The translations under genes and the position numbers were made by a program. Below are positions 8,443 through 15,516 of a stretch of 25,826 nucleotides of DNA, piece after piece. Position 1 is the stretch's first letter; the number at the start of each line of letters is the position of its first letter. The stretch is from CAWHHZ01 sp963829355 (GTDB lineage Bacteria; Acidobacteriota; Thermoanaerobaculia; Gp7-AA8; JAHWKK01): contig CAWHHZ010000010.1 in NCBI GenBank assembly GCA_963829355.1, positions 1 to 25,826 of the forward strand, read 5' to 3'. The notes under the pieces are model-generated. The model was not told where the DNA came from. It made no database searches and saw only the letters and a list, made by a program, of their open reading frames with translations.

Positions 8443-9615
8443 TCAGACGCTCGTCTCGATCAGTGCGGCCACTCCCTGCCCACCGCCCACGCACAGCGAC
8501 ACGATCCCTCGCTTCAGTCCCCTCCTCTTCAGAAGGTGTGTCATTGTGACGACCAGACGCATTCCTGACGCGCCGAGCGGGTGGCCGAGCGCGATCGCGC
8601 CGCCATTCACATTGAGTTTTTCAGAGGGGATGCGGAGCTCCCGGTTGACAGCGAGGATCTGCGCGGCGAACGCCTCGTTGATCTCCCAGAGATCGATCTC
8701 GTCCGCGCTGAGGCCTGCAGCGTCGAGCAGGTCGCGACTCGCCCCGACAGGGCCCAGACCCATCCGCGACGGATCGAGTCCGATGACCGAGGCTCCCGTG
8801 AGCCACGCGTCGGGAGTGATTCCCTCTTCTTCGAGTGCGCTCTTCGACAGCACCAGTCCGGCCGCTGCACCGTCAGTCAGAGGCGAGGAATTGCCTGCCG
8901 TGACCCGGCCATCGTTTCGAAACACGGTGGGGAGCCTCGACAGCGCGTCGACGCTCGTCCCGGCCCGCACCGTCTCGTCGGTCACGTGCTGGTAAGGCTC
9001 GCCCTTCCTCTGCGGGATTGCGAGCGGAACGATCTCGTCAGAGAACCCGCCATCCTCGCCAGCCTTCGCCGCACGGGCGTGGCTCTCCGCGGCAAACTCG
9101 TCCATCTCTTCCCGGGTGATCCCGAATTCATCGGCAAGGATCTCCGCGGTCTCCCCCATCGGCGGATCGCCAATCTCTGGTGTCGACAGGCGGATCGGGT
9201 ACGGCCGCGGCTCCGCGTACGACCAGGCCCTCGGCGTCTTCTCCATGAACCACGGGCAGCGGCTCGCGCTCTCCACGCCGCCGACCAGTACCGAATCGGC
9301 GAGCGAGGCGTTGATCTTGGCTGCCGCTACGACCAGAGCCTCGAGGCCCGAGGCGCACTGCCGGTCGATCGTCATGGCCGGCACGCCGACCGGGATCCCG
9401 GCGTCGAGTGCAGCGACCCGCGTCACGTTGCCGATCGAGTTTCGCACATTGCCCGCGATGACCTCGTCGACTGAAGCGCGGCCCGATTCGCGCATCACCG
9501 CGCCGAACAGGTGGCCGAGCAACTGGTACGCCTCGAACCCCGCGAGCACGCCGGCGAGCTTCCCGACCGCCAGACGACGGGGATGAACGATTCCGACCGG
9601 CTCTCGCAACATCAT
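8443..9615 (-). CDS. Thiolase (acetyl-CoA C-acyltransferase)
   Basis: A 390-residue thiolase, the family's usual length. The nucleophilic Cys is C87 in DRQCASG. The C-terminal part has NEAFAAQ, the histidine motif GGAIALGHPLGASG and the second catalytic Cys in CVGGGQG. The start chosen is the ATG that overlaps the M20 gene's stop codon by four bases (ATGA); the open frame extends 72 codons further upstream but only as a shadow of the M20 gene. Thiolases cleave a 3-ketoacyl-CoA with CoA to give acetyl-CoA plus a shortened acyl-CoA, or run in reverse. As the last gene of an aminotransferase/CoA-transferase operon, cleavage is the likely direction. I propose 3-keto-6-acetamidohexanoyl-CoA as substrate; that is inference from context, and ordinary acetoacetyl-CoA or fatty-acid thiolase activity is the alternative. 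Confidence 0.92.
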   Translation of the reverse strand: MMLREPVGIVHPRRLAVGKLAGVLAGFEAYQLLGHLFGAVMRESGRASVDEVIAGNVRNSIGNVTRVAALDAGIPVGVPAMTIDRQCASGLEALVVAAAKINASLADSVLVGGVESASRCPWFMEKTPRAWSYAEPRPYPIRLSTPEIGDPPMGETAEILADEFGITREEMDEFAAESHARAAKAGEDGGFSDEIVPLAIPQRKGEPYQHVTDETVRAGTSVDALSRLPTVFRNDGRVTAGNSSPLTDGAAAGLVLSKSALEEEGITPDAWLTGASVIGLDPSRMGLGPVGASRDLLDAAGLSADEIDLWEINEAFAAQILAVNRELRIPSEKLNVNGGAIALGHPLGASGMRLVVTMTHLLKRRGLKRGIVSLCVGGGQGVAALIETSV

Positions 9616-10916
9616 CGGCCCATCCTCCTCAGCCCACACCAGCGGCCGGTGAAATCGGCCATCACTTCCGCGACACGCTGCATCGAGTCGATACTCACCT
9701 TCTCGTCGATACCGTGGATGTCTCGCGCGACCGGTCCGTAGCAGGTGACCGGAATGTCGTGGTAGAGCCTGAACATGCGTGCGTCGGTCGTGGCGGTGGC
9801 GCTCAACTCCTCCGGCTCGCTCCCGCGCCAATCCTTGTGTGTCTGACGAAGCGCGGAACCAAACTCGCCATCGAGATCGAGCTCACATCCTTCTGCCTGA
9901 AAGCCGTTGTACTCGACCCGGGGAGGAGACTCGCGCAGCCACGGATCCGACTCGGCGACCGCACGCACGCGATCCTCGACCATCTCCCTGACCTCCTCGA
10001 GGCTCTGACCCGGGAAGAGCCCGATCCGGAAGTGCACGACGCATTCACCCGCCACCGTGCTCGCCCAGTCGCCACCCTGGATGATTCCGACATTCAGGTT
10101 AGCGGGATGATCGATGCCTGCGTACCCCGCGGGAACGTTCTCCGGTTTGTTGATCTCGTCCTCGAGCTCGCGCATGGCCCGGATGATGAGCCACGATTTC
10201 TCGATCGCGTTCACTCCGCGTCCTGCGGCGAGCACGTGGGTCGTCCGGCCGATTACGCGCACCGTGAACCAGATCACACCGACCTGCCGGCGCAGAATCG
10301 TTTCGCCGAACGGCTCCGGGATGATGCACGCGTCGGCGAGGTGGCCGTTCGCCAGGATCGCCAGCGACCCGTTACCCGAGCATTCTTCCTCGACCGGAGA
10401 CTGGCAGATCACGGGCGAGGCGGGCTCAAAACCGAGATCCTGGAGTGCGGTCAGCGCCCAGAGAAAGCTCGTGGTGCCACCCTTCATGTCACCCGCTCCC
10501 CGCCCGTACAACCACGTTTCGCCATCCTCCTCGTTTTCGACGAGGCGCGGCTCGAACGGGGGCGACGACCACAACGACACAGGCTCGGGGCTGACCACAT
10601 CGATGTGGCCATTGAAGGCGAGTGAGCGTCCGGCCTTCTCGCCGGGGTCGTGGATCGCGACCAGATTTTCTTTCCCGTCGAGAGTCCAATCCACGGGACT
10701 GAATCCCGGGCGTCCCTCGATCTCGTTGCGAGACATCGGCTCGCGCCTCACGTCGTAGCCCATCTCTTCGTAGATCGCGGCGATCCGCCTTTGCCCCAGC
10801 TCCTCCGAACCGAGAATAGTCGGCTCGCGAACCAGGTCGCTCAAGGTGTCGATTGCCCATGCGCGCCGCCGGTTAATGGCAGCGGCCAGTTCGTCGCGGG
10901 TTGGTTTTGAGGTCAT
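9612..10916 (-). CDS. M20-family metallo-amidohydrolase (ArgE/DapE/YodQ-like)
   Basis: A 434-residue zinc-dependent amidohydrolase of peptidase family M20. Metal and catalytic residues are visible: H104 and D106 in GHIDVVSP, D143 in GRGAGDMKGG, the Glu pair E176/E177 in PVEEECSG, E201 in IPEPFG, and H401 in ARDIHGID. H227 lies in the lid-domain motif TTH. The start at 10916 overlaps the stop codon of the CoA-transferase gene by four bases (ATGA); a further ATG ten codons upstream is less likely. Relatives include acetylornithine deacetylase and Bacillus YodQ, which is also encoded beside a CoA-transferase pair and a class III aminotransferase. In this operon, deacetylation of an N-acetylated amino-acid intermediate such as 4-acetamidobutyryl-CoA is plausible. 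The exact substrate cannot be read from the sequence. Confidence 0.9.
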   Translation of the reverse strand: MTSKPTRDELAAAINRRRAWAIDTLSDLVREPTILGSEELGQRRIAAIYEEMGYDVRREPMSRNEIEGRPGFSPVDWTLDGKENLVAIHDPGEKAGRSLAFNGHIDVVSPEPVSLWSSPPFEPRLVENEEDGETWLYGRGAGDMKGGTTSFLWALTALQDLGFEPASPVICQSPVEEECSGNGSLAILANGHLADACIIPEPFGETILRRQVGVIWFTVRVIGRTTHVLAAGRGVNAIEKSWLIIRAMRELEDEINKPENVPAGYAGIDHPANLNVGIIQGGDWASTVAGECVVHFRIGLFPGQSLEEVREMVEDRVRAVAESDPWLRESPPRVEYNGFQAEGCELDLDGEFGSALRQTHKDWRGSEPEELSATATTDARMFRLYHDIPVTCYGPVARDIHGIDEKVSIDSMQRVAEVMADFTGRWCGLRRMGR

Positions 10917-11620
10917 GTTGAGCTCCTCGTTTCCGATCGGTCCCACGGTTCCTGCGGCTCCTCGACCTGGATCGGGACCTCGATCGAACCATTGATCGGG
11001 CCGAGCACCTCGTCGATCGTGTAATCGGGATGAACGCTCGTCAGCACGAGGCGGTCATCCCGCTTGCGGAAGACGGCGCACTCGGTGATCAGCGTATCGA
11101 CGCAACCCCAGGCAGTGATCGGCAGCGAGCACGACTCGACGAGTTTCGGCCGCCCCTTCTTGTCGAGGTGGCGCGAGATAATGACGACGCGGTTGGCCTT
11201 CTGTGCGAGCTCCATCGCGCCTCCCATGCCGGGTGTCAGCTTTCCAGGGATCTTCCAGTTCGCCAGATCTCCTCGCACACTCACTTCGAAGGCGCCCAGG
11301 ATCGCGACGTCCAGATTTCCACCTCTGACGATGGCGAACGACATCAGGCTGTCGAAGAACGCACCGCCGGGGACGAGCTCACACGCCTGCCCCCCGGCAT
11401 CGATCACGTCGTGGTCGGGAGTCTTGTCCTCGAGCGGCTCCCCCATTCCGAGAAAGCCGTTCTCCGAGTGGAACATCGGTTCGACCCCCGCTGGCAGGTA
11501 GGCCGGCACCATCGTCGGCAGTCCGATCCCGAGATTCACGACCATGCCGTCTTCCAGCTCCATGGCCGCGCGGCGGACGATGGTCTCCTCAACGGAGTCG
11601 AGCTGGCGCGGCTTACTCAT
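10913..11620 (-). CDS. 3-oxoacid CoA-transferase, subunit B (YodR/AtoA/ScoB-like)
   Basis: A 235-residue beta subunit of a family I CoA-transferase. The catalytic Glu is E53 in HSENGFLGMG, and the family signatures NLGIGLPT (29-36), VRGGNLDVAILGAFEV and GMGGAMELA follow in the right order. These enzymes move CoA from succinyl-CoA or acetyl-CoA to a 3-keto acid through a glutamyl-CoA thioester. The start codon overlaps the stop of the alpha subunit gene by four bases, so the two subunits should be made in balance by translational coupling. The C-terminus overlaps the M20 start in the same way. Succinyl-CoA:acetoacetate and butyrate:acetoacetate transferases have the same motifs, so the natural 3-keto acid is not settled by sequence. 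Confidence 0.93.
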   Translation of the reverse strand: MSKPRQLDSVEETIVRRAAMELEDGMVVNLGIGLPTMVPAYLPAGVEPMFHSENGFLGMGEPLEDKTPDHDVIDAGGQACELVPGGAFFDSLMSFAIVRGGNLDVAILGAFEVSVRGDLANWKIPGKLTPGMGGAMELAQKANRVVIISRHLDKKGRPKLVESCSLPITAWGCVDTLITECAVFRKRDDRLVLTSVHPDYTIDEVLGPINGSIEVPIQVEEPQEPWDRSETRSST

Positions 11621-12309
11621 TCACCCTGCTCCTCGACGTGACGTCGCGGACCGGCCGGAACCACCGCGTCGACGAATACGCTCGGGACGTGGACCTCCTC
11701 CGGTGCGATTCCCCCCACCTCCACGATCTCCTTCGCCTCGACGATGACGCGATCGCAGGCCGAGGCCATCACGACGCACATGTTGCGATTCGATCCGCGG
11801 AACCAGGCGTTTCCGATCCTGTCGGCGCGGTCGGCGCAGATCATCGCGACGTCACCACGAAGCGCCTTCTCGACGAGGAACGTCTCGCCATCCAGCTCGA
11901 GGGTTGGTTTTCCCTCGGCGAGCTCGGTACCGAGACCGATGTCGCTGAGGAATGCCGGGATTCCGGCGCCTCCGGCACGAATGCGCTCGGCGAAGATCCC
12001 CTGAGGCATCAACACCGCCTCGACCTCCCCTCGGTTCATCTGATCGATGAACGCGGGGTTCAGACCGACGTGAGTGGCAATCAGTTTTCGAACCATGCCC
12101 CGGGCGAGAAGCGGACCGATTCCGAGGTCTGGCTCATTCGCATCGTTCTTGATCAGCGTCAGATCCCTGAATTTATCTGGCCGGTCGGCCATGTACTCGA
12201 GGAGTGAAAAAGGCACACCGCCCCGTCCGAACCCCCCGACCATGATCGTCTGGCCGCTCTCGAGGTACCTCGAGACTGCTTCCTCGATCGTGATGCACAG
12301 ATCGATCAT
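11617..12309 (-). CDS. 3-oxoacid CoA-transferase, subunit A (YodS/AtoD/ScoA-like)
   Basis: A 230-residue alpha subunit of a family I CoA-transferase. It carries the glycine-rich motif MVGGFGRGGVP near residues 23-33, followed by the usual NDAN segment, a MPQG(I/T) segment and GAGIPAFLS. The alpha subunit binds CoA and pairs with the beta subunit encoded immediately after it. Its ATG shares one base with the aminotransferase stop codon (TGATG), so it is coupled to that gene as well. Its length is normal for the family. The subunit order A then B is standard. Confidence 0.93.
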   Translation of the reverse strand: MIDLCITIEEAVSRYLESGQTIMVGGFGRGGVPFSLLEYMADRPDKFRDLTLIKNDANEPDLGIGPLLARGMVRKLIATHVGLNPAFIDQMNRGEVEAVLMPQGIFAERIRAGGAGIPAFLSDIGLGTELAEGKPTLELDGETFLVEKALRGDVAMICADRADRIGNAWFRGSNRNMCVVMASACDRVIVEAKEIVEVGGIAPEEVHVPSVFVDAVVPAGPRRHVEEQGE

Positions 12310-13895
12310 CAGCCCTCGTCACCTTCTTCGTCGAGAACAGTCCACTCCGGATCCATCACCTCGGTGACGTTCGCATTCATGACCGGAACCGCACCGGAGA
12401 GATCGGCGCGAGCCCATGGCGGCACACCCTCGTCCTGCGAATACCGCTTGATCGTCTGAATTGGTTCGCCAGTCTCCTGCGCAACGAACCGGTCGAGGAT
12501 GATTCCGAGGTCCGCGAGTGCTCGATCGAGGCGGGTGATCAGGTCGTCGACGCCAGCCTCGTCGATGATCAACGGCGGAGCGATCAGAATGTGATCGCCC
12601 GAATGTCCGAAGAGCGACCGGCGCGGATAGACCAGAAGCCCGTGATCGCGGGCGAACCCTGTCATCTCGAGGGCCACGAACCAGTGCGCAGGAAATACTT
12701 TCCTGGCAGAGCGATCACGAACGAACTCGATCGCGGAGAACAGCCCACGCCCCCGCACGTCGCCGATCATCAGGTGCCGGTCCTTCAGCTCGTGAAGCCG
12801 CTCGTGCAGGTAAGTTCCGACCTTTCGAGAGTTCTCGACCAGTCCCTCGTCGATGATGATGCGAACCGCCTCGAGCGCGATGGCGCAAGAGAGAGGATTC
12901 CCCGCGAACGTGTGTCCGTGCATGAACCCGCCATGATCGAGCACGGTCTCGACGAGCTCACTCCGGCAGATGATCGCGCCGATCGGCGTGTAGCCTCCGG
13001 AGAGCCCCTTCGACGTCACGACGATGTCAGGGCTGATGTTCCAGTGCGAATAGCCGAAAAAGGTACCCGTTCGGCCGCAGCCGGTCATGACATCGTCGAT
13101 GATCAGCAGGATGTTGTTCTTTCGACAGATCTCCTCGATCATCGGGAAGTACTCGTCGGGTGGAACAGCGGCCCCGGTCGATGCTCCGCCGATCGGCTCC
13201 GCGATGAATGCGGCGATGTTGTCGGCACCGTACGATTCGATCGCCCACTGCAACTCGTTCGCGCAGTCGACCCCGCATTCGGGATATGTTTTGTTCAGAG
13301 GACAGTGATAGCAATAGGGGGCGGAGATCTTGGGCCACGTCACCGTCAGTGGCATGAACGGGATGTTCAGCGCCGAATAGCCGGTCGACGCGAGTGCCCC
13401 CAGCGTCGCGCCGTGATACGAGGGACGGCGGCTGAGAAAGATCGATTTGCCCTGCTTGCCGGAGCTCCACCAGTACTGACGCGCGAGCTTGATCGCGCTC
13501 TCGACGGCCTCCGATCCGGAGTTGACGAAGAAGACGCGGTTCAGTTCCGGGGGCGAGAGCTGAACCAGGAGCTCGGCCAGCTCATTGGCCGGCGTGTTCT
13601 CGAACTGGAGCCGGTAGCTGAACGCAATTTTCGAGAGCTGATCGGCTGCCGCCTTCGCGATCCGCTCGTTCGCGTGCCCGAGATTCGCTGCGACCGCACC
13701 ACTGCATCCGTCGATGTACTCGTTCCCATCGGTGTCATAGATATAGATGCCCCGTCCGTGGCTGACGGTGGGGAGCGTTTCACGACGCTGATAGAACAGC
13801 GGTGAGCGACGCGAGCCAGGGATCCCGACCCGTCGCTTCTCCTCCTGCTGCCCTGAATCAGACGGTTCAGGCGTTGTCTTCTCGAAGATCGACAT
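12309..13895 (-). CDS. Class III PLP aminotransferase (YodT-like), first gene of operon
   Basis: A 528-residue fold-type I aminotransferase of class III. The PLP lysine is K296 in VTSKGLSGG, the Asp that contacts the PLP ring nitrogen is D267 in IIDDVMTGCGRTG, and SGSEA (126-130) binds the phosphate. A compact four-cysteine motif (C195, C198, C207, C211; CxxC-x8-CxxxC) sits in an insertion before the active-site Asp and could bind a metal. About 50 residues at the C-terminus extend beyond the usual domain. Class III enzymes act on omega- or beta-amino groups, such as GABA, beta-alanine, ornithine or 7-keto-8-aminopelargonate. Coupled to a CoA-transferase and a thiolase, it most likely makes a beta-keto acid from a beta-amino acid; N6-acetyl-beta-lysine is my candidate. 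No convincing Shine-Dalgarno precedes the start. Confidence 0.93.
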   Translation of the reverse strand: MSIFEKTTPEPSDSGQQEEKRRVGIPGSRRSPLFYQRRETLPTVSHGRGIYIYDTDGNEYIDGCSGAVAANLGHANERIAKAAADQLSKIAFSYRLQFENTPANELAELLVQLSPPELNRVFFVNSGSEAVESAIKLARQYWWSSGKQGKSIFLSRRPSYHGATLGALASTGYSALNIPFMPLTVTWPKISAPYCYHCPLNKTYPECGVDCANELQWAIESYGADNIAAFIAEPIGGASTGAAVPPDEYFPMIEEICRKNNILLIIDDVMTGCGRTGTFFGYSHWNISPDIVVTSKGLSGGYTPIGAIICRSELVETVLDHGGFMHGHTFAGNPLSCAIALEAVRIIIDEGLVENSRKVGTYLHERLHELKDRHLMIGDVRGRGLFSAIEFVRDRSARKVFPAHWFVALEMTGFARDHGLLVYPRRSLFGHSGDHILIAPPLIIDEAGVDDLITRLDRALADLGIILDRFVAQETGEPIQTIKRYSQDEGVPPWARADLSGAVPVMNANVTEVMDPEWTVLDEEGDEG

Positions 13896-14146
13896 CGTCC
13901 AATGCGCAGCCTACCACGCCCCTCACCCAGAGTTGCTGGTTTCACCCTTGAGGCCGGTTGGGGTCGCCTCACCTCCAGCGCATTCATCATTGCCTCTCCT
14001 CCCCCATATGAAGGATGGCCTCCCGGCTTCGCGCGCACTACAATCACTCCGTTCCTGAGCCCTGATCGTCCGGGCTCAATACGTGGGAATGCGCGTCGGG
14101 CGACTCCTGAGCGGGTTGCGAGCCGGGCGCGGGTCTGGAGTCGGTG

Positions 14147-15304
14147 GTGGTCTGGAACGTTCAGATCGACGGCACGGTCTACACGGCGTCGTCTCTCGAG
14201 GAGCTGCAACAGTGGTGCGAACAGGGGAAAGTGCGGCGTCATCACAAGGTGCAGCGCCCTGGTACCGGCTCATGGAGGCTTGCGGCTGAGATCCCGGAGC
14301 TGAAACTCGCGGAAAAGAGTCAGGGGCTCAAGACTCCCGCCATCATCCTCCTCGGAATCTACCTTGTCCTGGTGGTGATCAAGGTTGTGGCCGATGGCGC
14401 GATGCCGGTTTCGGAGCGGGTCGGCTACGTCACCGGCGCGATGATCACGCCGGCGATCTTCTACTGGATACTCGCCCTTCCCATAAGGCTGATCCGCAAG
14501 CGCTGGCCCACCGATCCCAATCCGCTACTGCTCGTCATCATCGCTCTGCTCGTGATCACGCAGGCGGCTCAGTTCCTGACGGGGCCGGCCATGCAGAGCC
14601 AGCGCTCCGCCGCTCTTCAGCAGGAGCTCGACGGCCTCCTCGAAACGAGTCAGCCTCAGCCGGAGCGGGCGTCGATGAACCCTGCGGCGGTTCGCTCCGT
14701 GCTCTCCTCGCGCACCGGGGACGACCTGGTGGAGGCGGTGAAGTTCGGCAACCGCTGGTACCGGACGGCAACCGAGGAGACCAACCGCTGGTTGACCACG
14801 GGGGGAGCGATCTCGCTCGACGGACTGAGCGATCCTGCTGTGCTTCTCGACAGGAACGGTCTCAGTTCGCTCCGGCTCTCCGTGCACGAGTACCGGCGGC
14901 TTCTCGGGATGTACGAGACGAACATGATCCGGATCAATCGCGAGTCGATCGCTGAGGCGAGATCACTCCCTTTCCGCGATCAGGATTTCCGGAAAGGCTT
15001 TCTGACATCGGCCGAGGAGAACCATCGCACGACGATGGATCTGAACGCCGAGTTCTTCGCCATCGAGAAGGAGTTCGCAGCCGTCGCTCTCGAGCTGATC
15101 GACTTCATGGACGCCCGCCACGGAACCGTCGGCTGGGACGAGGTCATGGTCTTCGAGACCGACGAAGACGTCGCCACCTACGAGTCCCTGTGGTCCGAGA
15201 TCGACCGCATCGCCGCCTCCGAAACAGACGTCCTGCAGCGCATGCAACAGGCCGAAGAGCGCCGGGTTGCAGCGGTGGAGAATTTGAAGGAAGCGGTGCG
15301 GTAG
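14147..15304 (+). CDS. GYF_2-like domain membrane protein with C-terminal helical domain
   Basis: A protein of about 385 residues. Its N-terminal 50 residues look like a GYF_2/DUF4339-type domain: an initial Trp, the pattern IDGTVYTASSLEELQQW, then a late Trp. Three hydrophobic segments follow at about 65-83, 93-116 and 127-146. The remainder is mostly charged, helical and coiled-coil-like, with no enzyme motif. The usual picture for GYF_2 proteins is a small binding module on the cytoplasmic side of a membrane protein of unknown function. A TGGAG ribosome-binding site is 6 nt before the GTG at 14147 and only 3 nt before the in-frame GTG at 14144, so I prefer the later start. The gene diverges from the aminotransferase operon across a gap of about 250 bp. 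Expression control cannot be read from the sequence. Confidence 0.75.
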   Translation: MVWNVQIDGTVYTASSLEELQQWCEQGKVRRHHKVQRPGTGSWRLAAEIPELKLAEKSQGLKTPAIILLGIYLVLVVIKVVADGAMPVSERVGYVTGAMITPAIFYWILALPIRLIRKRWPTDPNPLLLVIIALLVITQAAQFLTGPAMQSQRSAALQQELDGLLETSQPQPERASMNPAAVRSVLSSRTGDDLVEAVKFGNRWYRTATEETNRWLTTGGAISLDGLSDPAVLLDRNGLSSLRLSVHEYRRLLGMYETNMIRINRESIAEARSLPFRDQDFRKGFLTSAEENHRTTMDLNAEFFAIEKEFAAVALELIDFMDARHGTVGWDEVMVFETDEDVATYESLWSEIDRIAASETDVLQRMQQAEERRVAAVENLKEAVR

Positions 15305-15516
15305 TCAGGAAGTGGCCGCCGGAAAGATGACTCACTCGAACATGCAGAAACCCAGCTGCCTCTAGCAGCCGCATTCGCCGATCGCGCGAGCGGTCGAGCT
15401 GTTCATTGCGCGTAGCTGCGGACCGGACACCCAGCGAGAGGCTGCCGTGGCTGCATCGAGGGTGTTGTACATACCGTTATTAGACGTTTTAGGCTCCGCG
15501 CTCGTATCACCTCCGT

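Noticed and set aside
12591..13805. 404-codon open frame on the plus strand
   Set aside because: It is antisense to the aminotransferase, which has all its active-site motifs; the plus frame has none.
15465..15493. TTGTAC ... TTTAGG as a promoter for the 15517 gene
   Set aside because: The spacing is acceptable but the -10 match is poor, and promoter rules for this phylum are uncertain.
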